Assembly: GCF_033096465.1 (NCBI RefSeq)
Contig: NZ_AP028156.1
Span: 3,490,501 to 3,554,500, forward strand
Origin: Blautia luti
GTDB lineage: Bacteria; Bacillota; Clostridia; Lachnospirales; Lachnospiraceae
Direction: 5' to 3'
DNA length: 64,000 nt
Part shown: positions 1-8,373 of the stretch, piece by piece
How positions within the stretch are numbered: position 1 is the stretch's first letter
How the letters are laid out: each line of letters begins with the position of its first letter
Program-made: the position numbers and the translations under genes
The notes under the pieces: generated by a model
The model's input: only the letters and a program-made list of their open reading frames with translations
The model's database searches: none
Told to the model about the DNA's origin: nothing

Positions 1-206
1 TATTTTTCTTCATATTCACAGATAATATCAGGACTTTTATCATTTGACCCGTTTTCTGCTAGGATGATCTCCCAGTTTTCATAACTTTGTTTTATGATGC
101 TGTCCAGCGTTTTCCTGAGATATTTTTCGGCATTATAAACTGGTATGATTACAGAAATTTTTTTTCTGCAAAAACTCTTTTTGTTATTCTTCTCAGCAAG
201 TTCCAT
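1..206 (-). CDS. Family 2 glycosyltransferase, N-terminal part (runs off left edge)
   Basis: The first 68 residues of a GT-A family 2 glycosyltransferase. After a basic leader the protein reads KISVIIPVYNAEKYLRKTLD, then WEIILAENGSNDKSPDI, the usual first beta strand and nucleotide-binding segment (the common VDDGSxD is AENGSND here). The ATG at 206 has GGAGAG about five bases upstream and lies inside the end of the flippase gene, overlapping it by 58 bases, so the two are probably translationally coupled. It likely adds a sugar to the glycan made by this operon. The C-terminus lies outside the window, so donor and acceptor are unknown. Confidence 0.85.
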   Translation of the reverse strand, partial: MELAEKNNKKSFCRKKISVIIPVYNAEKYLRKTLDSIIKQSYENWEIILAENGSNDKSPDIICEYEEK

Positions 207-1696
207 AGTTCTCTCCATTCCACAGTTTTTCTGTAAACAACCCACAGCAGAACATTAGGCAGAATCAGACAGATCATCAGTCTTAATACCAGTACAAAAA
301 AAGCCTGTCCTGAAATAAATCTGCAGCAATATTCCGTAATTCCCCACACTGCGGCCATCACTCCCAGATATCCTGCATACTTCACAAAAAATCCGGTCAC
401 AGGTTTCTCAATCCTGTATTTATAGATCACATAAGGTTCCACCCACACGGAAGTAAGCACTGTACTGCAGAATGTTCCTATAAAAACACCAGCTACCCCG
501 AAATGTGTTACCAGCAAAATAGAAATTACAAGATTCAGCACTGCTTCAGCAACTGCTTTATACCGGTCATACCAGAACAGCCCCATAGATTCTTTAAATA
601 TCAGCACTGCCCTTCTCATTCCATTAATAAAAAAATTGATACAGAGAATCAACACAATTTCTTTTTTAAACAAGTATTTTTTTCCAAAGGCAAGTTCCAC
701 AAAAGGATTCAAAAGTTCCAGCAGGCAGATTCCAGCAAACCCGAACATCCAGTAGTCGATAAAAAACAACCTGTCAAAAATCTGCCCAACTTTATTCTTA
801 TCCTCTGTCACTCCAAGATTTCCCACACTCGCCGCAACACCAAGCATAGCCTGGTCAAATACCTGACGAACAGACCCTATAATCAGAAAATAATTGGAAT
901 AAATACCTGCTGTCACAACTCCTACAAAACTGGATATCAGAAGATTATCCGTATTATTCACAACTACATTTCCTATCTTGTGCATCAGCATTGCTTTTAC
1001 ATTTTGGAATATAGCGTGGCGTTCATTCTGTGGAAGTCTGTCTTTACACGGCTCCCTCAGATAGGGAAAAAGTCTGTCCGCTTTCCTGGACATACAGATG
1101 TTTCCGCTTATAGTACATACAACAGCAATAACCAGAAACAAAACAAAATTTCCTGTCAGAAGCAGTACAAAAATCTGGCAGATATCCTGCAGCACAAGAA
1201 ATGCATTATGGTACATCACCGTAATATAATTCATCTGATGAGCATCCACCAGGATTTTCTTATAAATAAGCAAATAGGACACAACTGAATTTGTCAGATA
1301 CAGAATATAAATCACAATAAGATGATCCACATCCGGCCGGTCTTTCATCAGAATATTGAGAAACGGAATCAGACACAATCCAACAGTAAGAACAACTCCT
1401 GCCGTTATTCTGTAAAAAGTTCGGAACATGCGCATCAGTATCTGCTGTTTTTTTATATCATTTCTGGCAATAGGACCGTATAGGGCATAGGTGATTGCAG
1501 TTCCCACACCGAGTTCTGACAAAGATAAAATATTTAATATATCTGTAAACAGACCATTGATTCCCACATAGCCTTCACTAAGTGTTCTGGTAAAGACAAC
1601 TCTTGTACAAAATCCCATAAAGATTGCTGTTACCTGGGCAATGAAGGCCACCGTCGTATTCATAACTGAGTATTCTGTCCTGGATTTCTGTTTCAC
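149..1696 (-). CDS. Polysaccharide flippase (MATE/MOP superfamily, Wzx-like)
   Basis: A 515-residue integral membrane protein with about 12-14 hydrophobic helices throughout, no signal peptide and a basic C-terminus (VYRKTVEWRELWNLLRRITK). Length and helix pattern fit oligosaccharide flippases, which move lipid-linked repeat units across the cytoplasmic membrane. The start is GTG at 1696, with AAGGG about ten bases upstream. An inner ATG at 1663 has no ribosome site. The gene follows the DUF4832 gene after a 70-bp gap with its own possible promoter. Because PelG sits in the same operon, this flippase probably serves a second, lipid-linked glycan or a decoration unit. That role is inferred. 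Confidence 0.85.
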   Translation of the reverse strand: MKQKSRTEYSVMNTTVAFIAQVTAIFMGFCTRVVFTRTLSEGYVGINGLFTDILNILSLSELGVGTAITYALYGPIARNDIKKQQILMRMFRTFYRITAGVVLTVGLCLIPFLNILMKDRPDVDHLIVIYILYLTNSVVSYLLIYKKILVDAHQMNYITVMYHNAFLVLQDICQIFVLLLTGNFVLFLVIAVVCTISGNICMSRKADRLFPYLREPCKDRLPQNERHAIFQNVKAMLMHKIGNVVVNNTDNLLISSFVGVVTAGIYSNYFLIIGSVRQVFDQAMLGVAASVGNLGVTEDKNKVGQIFDRLFFIDYWMFGFAGICLLELLNPFVELAFGKKYLFKKEIVLILCINFFINGMRRAVLIFKESMGLFWYDRYKAVAEAVLNLVISILLVTHFGVAGVFIGTFCSTVLTSVWVEPYVIYKYRIEKPVTGFFVKYAGYLGVMAAVWGITEYCCRFISGQAFFVLVLRLMICLILPNVLLWVVYRKTVEWRELWNLLRRITKRVFAEKKFL

Positions 1697-1720
1697 TCTT
1701 CACTTACCCTTTCTTTTTTG

Positions 1721-1748
1721 ATTATAATACATTATAGTCAATTCACAA
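1721..1748 (-). promoter_or_regulatory. Possible internal promoter before the flippase gene
   Basis: On the minus strand TTGTGA (1748-1743), a 16-base spacer and TATAAT (1726-1721) lie in the only sizeable gap of the operon, 25 bases before the flippase GTG. The -10 is perfect and the -35 moderate. It would let the flippase and distal genes be expressed apart from the Pel genes. Confidence 0.4.
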
Positions 1749-1766
1749 TTGTATGTATAGACATTT

Positions 1767-3065
1767 TTAAAGAGCTCCAATGCAGAAGTTTTCTGCACTG
1801 TTTTTATTGGCAAAGCGGATATTCTGCCCGTCTTTTTTTCTTTGCGCTCTCAGAAACACTTTGCCCGAAACAGGTTCCGTCACTGCCTTTCCCTGGACAG
1901 TCGTTCCCGGAAATATTTCCCGCAAATCTATGGAAACCGGGATCTCTTTCCGGATCTTTTCATTCTCAATCGTCAAAAACAGTTCTGCTTCCTGAAAAAG
2001 TCTTCCAAATCCGGTATTTTCAATTTCTATAATAAATTCTGCTTTTCCAAACCACGTGATTTTCATCTTCACACATTTTACTGTCAGCCGATACCCCAAA
2101 TGACTGCCTATATAATCATAAAGACTATGTCCCTGCCAGATTTCAGAACCTTCATATTGCATTTTTTTCCACTGGTTCAGAACTTTCATATCATAAGTAC
2201 TGTCCAGATAAGTAAGATGCATTTTTTTCAATTCGTTGACAATGAAATCCTCATCACAAAGTTTCTCCTTCTCTTCCTCTGTGCAGGATGTTACTTCCCC
2301 TCCACAGAATACATTCTCTGTAAGCTGGTCTATAAAATCCAGTTCTTCCTTTCTCGTCCATGGACAGCTCCATCCTGCTGCTTCTTTTATCATAGTCCCA
2401 AATGTTCCCAGATGTGTCAGTGAACCCAGTATTCCATCGTCAAATAAGGACAGATGAGCATATTTTTTCTGCAAAAATTCATCTTCACTTTTCAAAGTTC
2501 TCCACTGTGACGGCGTACGCACTGCCATGTACAGGTCTTCTCCTGAATATTTCTGCATACATTCCCACATTTCACCCATATGTTTCGATGATAAATATCT
2601 GGAATCATGCATCTCTCCCCAGCTTCCCACCAGCATTCCCTGGAAAATGATTACCGAATGTTCTATATCTGCCAATATCTCACAAATCTGTTTCAAATGT
2701 TCCAGGACTATTTCAAATGTATCCGGTTCACAGATCCTTCCGTTTCCTTCCCGGTCATATACAGGTCGAAGAATCACATCTTTTCTGTACTGCAAAAAAA
2801 AGCTGAGAATGTCTTTGATATTTTGAGCAGCAACCTCATCCAACCGTATACTGCGATATGCACGAATATCAAGCAGCACAAGCGCCAGCGACTCCCCCTG
2901 TCTCAGACTCCATCTCAGCTCTTCCTGGTCTATACTTCGTTCAACAGAAAATGTATAGATTCCATACCATCCTCTGGCGGGATTTTCCAATTCATCAAGA
3001 CTCTCTGTCAATTCTTCCTGACGAAAATCCCAGCCATTTCTATTTTTCATATTTTTCCAGATCAT
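1767..3065 (-). CDS. DUF4874/DUF4832-type protein (TIM-barrel glycosidase-like)
   Basis: About 432 residues, no signal peptide. The N-terminal half has the DUF4874 pattern: ENPARGWYGIYTF near residue 30, LRPVYDREGNG and EPDTFEIVLEHLKQI in the middle, and GMLVGSWGEMHDSRYL near residue 145. The C-terminal third is beta-rich, as in DUF4832. These families are predicted barrel glycosidases, but no activity can be assigned here. The start is uncertain: ATGs at 3080, 3065 and 3050 all overlap the end of the upstream GT2, and 3065 has AAGG nine bases upstream. Its place in an exopolysaccharide operon without a recognisable PelA hydrolase makes it a candidate glycan-trimming enzyme, although no export signal is visible. 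Confidence 0.7.
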   Translation of the reverse strand: MIWKNMKNRNGWDFRQEELTESLDELENPARGWYGIYTFSVERSIDQEELRWSLRQGESLALVLLDIRAYRSIRLDEVAAQNIKDILSFFLQYRKDVILRPVYDREGNGRICEPDTFEIVLEHLKQICEILADIEHSVIIFQGMLVGSWGEMHDSRYLSSKHMGEMWECMQKYSGEDLYMAVRTPSQWRTLKSEDEFLQKKYAHLSLFDDGILGSLTHLGTFGTMIKEAAGWSCPWTRKEELDFIDQLTENVFCGGEVTSCTEEEKEKLCDEDFIVNELKKMHLTYLDSTYDMKVLNQWKKMQYEGSEIWQGHSLYDYIGSHLGYRLTVKCVKMKITWFGKAEFIIEIENTGFGRLFQEAELFLTIENEKIRKEIPVSIDLREIFPGTTVQGKAVTEPVSGKVFLRAQRKKDGQNIRFANKNSAENFCIGAL

Positions 3066-3834
3066 GTATCTTACCTTCATCTACTTTAAGGATTTTTTCC
3101 CGAATCCATACTGCCAGAATAGAAAATGTCATCCTGAACATATAAAGTATCGGCTTCAATCCAGAATGCATACTGACTCCCTCTGTTCTCATATGCATCA
3201 CCGCCGGAATTTCTCTGACCCGGAATCCCAGAAGCAGCATTTGCATCAGCATATTTGCATCTGGATATTTGTCATCAAAATTGTCATATTTAGAATAAAA
3301 AAGAAAAGTTCTCCAGCTAAGCCCCTGCAGACCAGTCGTTGGATCCGAAATTCTTCTTCCAGTTCCCAAACGTAATATTATACGAAACCAGGCAAAAGCA
3401 ATCTTTTTTGCCATGATAACAGGGAACTCTGAACTCCCCTCTATAAATCTTGATCCCAGTACAATATCAGGAAACATTCCGTTCTCATCCGGTGTCTTCA
3501 ATGCCTGATATATCTTCGGAATATTACATACATCGTGCTGACCGTCTGCATCCATCTGTATCACATAAAGATAATCTTTTCGTACTGCATATTTATAACC
3601 AAGCTGCAGACCGCTTCCATATCCAAGATTAAATACATGAGTTACAACATCATGATTTCTCTTTTTTGTCACATAATTCGTAGCATCTGAGGATGCATCA
3701 TTCATAACCAGTACATCCGCTATCTGTGCTATCTCCGGCTGCTCCAGTTTTTCCAGTACTGAAATAATCGTTTTCTCTTCATTGTATGCCGGAATAACAA
3801 TCAAAACTTCTTTTTTATTTTCCATGGCTGTCAT
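3040..3834 (-). CDS. Family 2 glycosyltransferase (dolichol-phosphate mannosyltransferase-like)
   Basis: 264 residues. The fold signature is clear: VLIVIPAYNEEKTIISVLEKL at residues 10-30, VLVMNDASSDAT, then YVIQMDADGQHD with the metal-binding DAD, and later DPTTGLQGLSWRTF. This matches DPM1-type GT2 enzymes that transfer a sugar to polyprenyl phosphate. No C-terminal membrane helices are present, so it is probably peripheral. Start ATG 3834 has a weak AGAGAAAG site; ATG 3825 is possible. The gene lies 11 bp after the GT4 gene and overlaps the next gene. A small DUF2304 protein two genes upstream is a common partner of this enzyme class. Confidence 0.88.
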   Translation of the reverse strand: MTAMENKKEVLIVIPAYNEEKTIISVLEKLEQPEIAQIADVLVMNDASSDATNYVTKKRNHDVVTHVFNLGYGSGLQLGYKYAVRKDYLYVIQMDADGQHDVCNIPKIYQALKTPDENGMFPDIVLGSRFIEGSSEFPVIMAKKIAFAWFRIILRLGTGRRISDPTTGLQGLSWRTFLFYSKYDNFDDKYPDANMLMQMLLLGFRVREIPAVMHMRTEGVSMHSGLKPILYMFRMTFSILAVWIREKILKVDEGKIHDLEKYEK

Positions 3835-3845
3835 TCTTTCTCTTT

Positions 3846-5045
3846 TTATGCGATTCTAAACAATTCCAGAATATCTCTCTGTTCATCAGATATTTTCTTA
3901 GAAGCATTTTTTCTGTACTGCATACATTTTTTCTCATCTGCCAGAAGTACTTTTATATTTCTGCTGATATCTTCCGCTGATAACTGACATAATGCTCCAT
4001 CTATTCCATCGTTTACCTGCTCCCGGTTTCCACTGCAGTCTGATACCAGGATCGCACATCCAAGAATCTGTGCTTCCTGTACTGCAATACTTTTTCCTTC
4101 ATACTGCGTAGCATGAACATACAGATCACATTGCTTATAATAAGGATAAGGGTTTTCTTTGGCTCCCAGCAGAATAAAATCTTCTGTAAGACCAAGACTG
4201 TCTATCTTTTGCTGAAGCCGGTGTCTGAGTTCTCCCTCGCCAAGTACATACCAACGCAGATTTACCCCCTGGTCTTTCAGAATCTTCATTGCATCAATTG
4301 ATATTTCATAGGCCTTCTGAGCTGTCAGCCTTCCTACCGTCAGAATTCTTTTCCCACTGTAATTATCTTCAAATCCACCGGGAAGTTCTGCCTTTCTGTA
4401 AATCTCTTTTCGATCAATAAGATTATGAAAAATAAACGTTCTGTCTGCACATTCCGGATACACCCTGACAAACCCTTCTTTTACTTCCCCCGATACCGTA
4501 AAAATCCTGTCAAAATCCAGATAACAGTCTTTATCCAGCATTCTGGTGTATCCTGCATATTCATAGTCTATATGAAGAAATGCGAATTTCTCCTTTGCCT
4601 TTATATGATTATGAACAAAATATGTGGAACCACCTTCCAGATAAGCTACTGCCATATCATAATCTTTATTCAGTTTTAATCCACTGTCCGACATGACTCT
4701 CCACAGAAGCTTATCTGCATAAATTTTTCTGTGTTTCAGCATAATTACAGCATTTTTTATCAAATAAGGAATATTCCTGAACAAAGCTCCGCGAATAAAC
4801 AAACGCCGAAAAACTTTCCTGTTTAGTTTCTTTTTTCCTTCTCTTGTAAGAACCGATTCTGCTGTATAGTCCCTGTTCAGAACATTTACATATTCCGGCA
4901 CCTGACTGATCAGCTCGCCCTGCTCCAGCAGAACATAAAGATCAACCTGATACTGTTCCGGCGAAAACCTTTTCAGAAGCTCCAGAAGTGCTTTCTCCGC
5001 ACCGGCACCCCCAAGAGTATTTATCACAAACAATACTTTTTTCAT
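3846..5045 (-). CDS. Family 4 glycosyltransferase
   Basis: 399 residues with the GT-B layout of family 4 enzymes. The N-terminal Rossmann half starts KVLFVINTLGGAGAEKALLELL. The C-terminal half has ILTVGRLTAQKAYEISIDA, WYVLGEGELRHRLQQ and the nucleotide-sugar site HATQYEGKSIAVQEAQILG, in which the second Glu of the usual EGxxxxxxEA pattern is kept. It is probably a cytoplasmic transferase on a lipid-linked acceptor. Its ATG overlaps the stop of the DUF2304 gene by four bases (ATGA), a sign of coupled translation. The sugar is unknown. Confidence 0.9.
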   Translation of the reverse strand: MKKVLFVINTLGGAGAEKALLELLKRFSPEQYQVDLYVLLEQGELISQVPEYVNVLNRDYTAESVLTREGKKKLNRKVFRRLFIRGALFRNIPYLIKNAVIMLKHRKIYADKLLWRVMSDSGLKLNKDYDMAVAYLEGGSTYFVHNHIKAKEKFAFLHIDYEYAGYTRMLDKDCYLDFDRIFTVSGEVKEGFVRVYPECADRTFIFHNLIDRKEIYRKAELPGGFEDNYSGKRILTVGRLTAQKAYEISIDAMKILKDQGVNLRWYVLGEGELRHRLQQKIDSLGLTEDFILLGAKENPYPYYKQCDLYVHATQYEGKSIAVQEAQILGCAILVSDCSGNREQVNDGIDGALCQLSAEDISRNIKVLLADEKKCMQYRKNASKKISDEQRDILELFRIA

Positions 5046-5413
5046 TTTTCTTTCTTCAGTTTCTCCAGCTCTTTGAGAATTTTCTCACAGTCATTATTTA
5101 AAAGTGAGATCTGCATAGCCATTTCCTGATTCCTTCTTTTCAGAATGGATACCTGCGTACTTATAAACCACAATCCCCATAAAATTCCTGATACAACGAT
5201 AATTATCAGAACAAGTCCTCTTGTGCTGATGTATCGATCCAGCTGAGATGGATTTAAAAGCACACCCGAAAAAATCATCAACGTAGATAATAACGCCCAT
5301 GCAAGGCAAAAAGGCTCTGTCATTTTTCTTTTTGCAAGTGACAGTACTGCTTTTACAAGCATATATGCCCCTGCCACGATCACAAATAATCTAAGTATAT
5401 CTCCCGAAGCCAT
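5042..5413 (-). CDS. DUF2304 family small membrane protein
   Basis: 123 residues: three hydrophobic helices (about 8-26, 36-52, 62-85) followed by a charged coiled coil (SILKRRNQEMAMQISLLNND... to a lysine-rich end). This is the DUF2304 layout. Such proteins are usually encoded beside dolichol-phosphate-mannose-synthase-like GT2 enzymes and may anchor them, and one lies two genes downstream. It starts 15 bp after pelG and overlaps the GT4 gene by four bases. The catalytic role, if any, is unknown. Confidence 0.75.
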   Translation of the reverse strand: MASGDILRLFVIVAGAYMLVKAVLSLAKRKMTEPFCLAWALLSTLMIFSGVLLNPSQLDRYISTRGLVLIIIVVSGILWGLWFISTQVSILKRRNQEMAMQISLLNNDCEKILKELEKLKKEK

Positions 5414-5428
5414 TCTTCCGTTCCTTTC

Positions 5429-6874
5429 CTACTGCTCATATCTGTCAAATACTTTCGGCGATGGGCAGTCCCCTTTTTTCTTTTTTAATAAATGTCCGTT
5501 GCAGAATATATGAACATCCAGATGTTTTTCCATCCACTGAAGCCGCATGTAGGCAACAGTCCAACCTGCAAAACTTCCTGCAACGAGGCCTGCGCCATAC
5601 CATATTTCCGTAAAGTGTGTAGATATGATACTTCCAACCATTGTAATAAGACAAAACGCCAGTCCTGTCAGTACACAGCCCTTCATATCATTGAAATAAT
5701 ACAGAAAAATAATCTCTGCATACATCAAAAACAAAATGAAATATCCAGCTGCCAGACACGGATAAATCCTCATGGTCATTCCTCCGAAACCAAACTGTGG
5801 AAGAAAGATCATGCAGACCAGAAAAATCACAAGTGTAATAATAAACTGGACTCTGGCAAGACTCATTAGCTCTTCTGAAAGAGTACGGAACATTCTTTTT
5901 TTCGTAATTGCTATATCTGCTCCTCTGCCACCAATTACTGCTTCTGAGTACGCTTTATACCTGTCGTGAAAATACATCTCTACTCTGCTGATAAAGATAA
6001 CACTTGCAGAAATATTTGTAAACATAGCAAGGCAGGTTGCCATATCATATGTTGTTACACATACAAAAGATTTTACTACGATCATGTGAAGATCTGTTGT
6101 CCAGAAAACAAAATTATGGATATAAAGTCCAAGAGTATACAGAAAATTGGTGACAACCAATGGCCAGTATTCTCTGAAATATTCCAGAACCTGTTTATAT
6201 TTTCCACTGTTTTCTTTAAAGTAACTTCGCACTACAGACATTTCCAGACAGGCAGTCAGCCAAAAGCCTACTGTTAATGAAAACAGCATTCCGTATGTAA
6301 TGCTCCAGTGGCAGATTTTCACAAGGACAAGAGACAAAATAAAAGTAACTGTCATACCTATCCCAAAGAAAAGCGAGATTTTTTTATAATCTTTGCATAT
6401 GGACAGATACAACATGGAATAAAACACCAGAACAAGAGCGATATATCCACAATAACCGGTAAAAACATATATGATATCCACTTTTCCCACAAGAACTTCG
6501 TGGACACAGAATACAATTCCCAGAACAGAACTGAGAAGAATATTAAGAAGCATTCCCACATAGTAGCAAGGCAGAATATCCTCATATGTTTCTTCATAAA
6601 TTACGTCTGACATATATTTAGACAATACCGAGTTAAACGGCGATGCCGTAAGTAACGAAAAAATGAATATATACAGCACTGTACAGGAAAACAGTTCCCT
6701 TGTAACGTAGTCTACAGAAGAAAAATCCAAAAAGTATTCCATAAGCACAAGCGCACCAATTACTACCAGCATTGGTGCAATGGTAACAACAGTACTGTAG
6801 CCCATTCCTATGATATCCGTTGTCAGGGTATTTTTTTTATATATGTTTGTCAGTTTTACACCTATTCCGGCCAT
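5429..6874 (-). CDS. pelG: PelG-like exopolysaccharide transporter
   Basis: 481 residues and about 12 transmembrane helices. The opening MAGIGVKLTNIYKKNTLTTD, followed by GMGYSTVVTIAPMLVVI, and the segment SPFNSVLSKYMSDVIYEETY match the PelG family (MOP superfamily), which works with the glycosyltransferase PelF to polymerise and export Pel polysaccharide. The C-terminal tail is basic and cytoplasmic. The gene starts 20 bp after pelF, with pelD-, pelE- and DUF2194-type genes upstream. This is the standard Pel inner-membrane set, so the identification rests on both sequence and context. Confidence 0.9.
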   Translation of the reverse strand: MAGIGVKLTNIYKKNTLTTDIIGMGYSTVVTIAPMLVVIGALVLMEYFLDFSSVDYVTRELFSCTVLYIFIFSLLTASPFNSVLSKYMSDVIYEETYEDILPCYYVGMLLNILLSSVLGIVFCVHEVLVGKVDIIYVFTGYCGYIALVLVFYSMLYLSICKDYKKISLFFGIGMTVTFILSLVLVKICHWSITYGMLFSLTVGFWLTACLEMSVVRSYFKENSGKYKQVLEYFREYWPLVVTNFLYTLGLYIHNFVFWTTDLHMIVVKSFVCVTTYDMATCLAMFTNISASVIFISRVEMYFHDRYKAYSEAVIGGRGADIAITKKRMFRTLSEELMSLARVQFIITLVIFLVCMIFLPQFGFGGMTMRIYPCLAAGYFILFLMYAEIIFLYYFNDMKGCVLTGLAFCLITMVGSIISTHFTEIWYGAGLVAGSFAGWTVAYMRLQWMEKHLDVHIFCNGHLLKKKKGDCPSPKVFDRYEQ

Positions 6875-6894
6875 ATACTCTCTCCATCCTGTAA

Positions 6895-8361
6895 TTACTT
6901 ACTGATACTAAAAGGTTCTTCTGTCCACGCAATCCCCTGTTTTTCGGCAAATTCCTTATATATATCCTGATACACTGCCTTCATCTGCTCGATCCGGTAA
7001 AATGCATTTACACGTTTATAACCGGCCTCTCCCATACGCAGTCTGTCTTCTTCCTGTATCGACATTGTCACCATTGCATGGGCAATTTCTTCAATATTCA
7101 TAATATGTGTCAGGATACCCGCTTCTCCAAATCCATCATCATTGCCATAAATCAGTTCTCTGCAGTTTCCTACATCTGTTGCAATAACTGGTTTATGCGC
7201 TGCATAGCTTTCCAGAATTGTTAACGGCTGCCCTTCACTGATACTGGTAAGCAGTGTAAAATCCATTTTCCCCAGATAATCTTTTATATTGACCCTTCCT
7301 GTAAACTCTACATCTTTTGTTCCCAGGGATTCTACCAGATCATAACATTCCTGAGCATATTTTTCATCCTCATCTACTGGTCCCATGATCCAGAGTTTCA
7401 GATTCTTTACTCTTTTTTTTGCAAAGTCAAATGCCTGTATCATGGTTTTAACATCTTTAATAGGAGTAACACGGAGAACTGCTCCCGCATTAATAAACTT
7501 CTGCTCTTCCTCACTTTTTACCGGAAGATTCGCCAGAGCTTCTGTATTGATGCCATTTGGCGTTACTTTGATCTTTTCTTCCGGACAGCCCAGTTCAATC
7601 TGCAGTTCTCTAGCATGGTCATACAGACATGTAACAGTATCCGCTTTATCATAAGCAAGAAGGGACATTTTTTTAAACTGTTCGATCCAGATATTTTTGT
7701 AGATACCTTTTACCCAGGCTGCCTTGATCAGTTCTTCCTCCCGTTCTCTCGTATAAATACCATGTTCAGATATCAGAAGGGAACTTCCATGAAAATGTTT
7801 GGCCATGCTTCCTAAGATTCCAGAATAACCGGTAGCTACACAATGATACAAATCTGCTTTCGGTACATCCATCCGCAATGTCCAGAACATGGGGAGATAA
7901 ATAGATCTCAATGTCCAGAGGAAGTCTGAGAAATTAATATTGGAATAATTCCTGTTGTAACATTCCGTGGCAATCCTGAAAAAATCTTCTCCCATAAGAA
8001 GATCATCCACAGAAAGGCGCTTTTTATGAAACAGATCAAAGATTATTCCCCAGTCTGTTTTCCGGTTTAGTACCATATTCAGAAGTTCATCATATTCCTT
8101 ATGAGAGAGGTGAACTTTTTTTCTTGATTTTCTCTTTCTGTTTCCGCCTTCCCACTCACTGTCTTCCAGATATACCTCATAAACCTGTGTAAGATTTTCC
8201 GGAAGTTCATAAACGAATTTTCCCCGGAAAGAACGATTGGCTACAATAGCCAGCAATATAAATTCCACATTTGGAAATGATTTTATCAAACTATTGATCC
8301 ATCCGGAGACCCCTCCGACTACATATGGATAACATCCTTCTGCCACAATGCAAACTTTCAT
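6895..8361 (-). CDS. pelF: PelF-like glycosyltransferase
   Basis: 488 residues. The N-terminus reads MKVCIVAEGCYPYVVGGVSG, the hallmark of the PelF/DUF3492 family, followed by SLIKSFPNVEF. The C-terminal GT-B half has VLRVTPIKDVKTMIQAF, LWIMGPVDEDEKYAQEC and SISEGQPLTILESYAAHKPV, the family 4 nucleotide-sugar site. PelF is the cytoplasmic, UDP-sugar-using polymerase of the Pel pathway. It sits between the DUF2194 gene (12 bp gap) and pelG (20 bp gap). The length is normal for PelF (about 490-510 residues). Confidence 0.92.
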   Translation of the reverse strand: MKVCIVAEGCYPYVVGGVSGWINSLIKSFPNVEFILLAIVANRSFRGKFVYELPENLTQVYEVYLEDSEWEGGNRKRKSRKKVHLSHKEYDELLNMVLNRKTDWGIIFDLFHKKRLSVDDLLMGEDFFRIATECYNRNYSNINFSDFLWTLRSIYLPMFWTLRMDVPKADLYHCVATGYSGILGSMAKHFHGSSLLISEHGIYTREREEELIKAAWVKGIYKNIWIEQFKKMSLLAYDKADTVTCLYDHARELQIELGCPEEKIKVTPNGINTEALANLPVKSEEEQKFINAGAVLRVTPIKDVKTMIQAFDFAKKRVKNLKLWIMGPVDEDEKYAQECYDLVESLGTKDVEFTGRVNIKDYLGKMDFTLLTSISEGQPLTILESYAAHKPVIATDVGNCRELIYGNDDGFGEAGILTHIMNIEEIAHAMVTMSIQEEDRLRMGEAGYKRVNAFYRIEQMKAVYQDIYKEFAEKQGIAWTEEPFSISK

Positions 8362-8373
8362 CTGTGTCCTCTC

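Noticed and set aside
1780..3145. Several plus-strand ORFs opposite the DUF4832 gene
   Set aside because: Short overlapping antisense frames without ribosome sites; the minus-strand frame is the conserved one.
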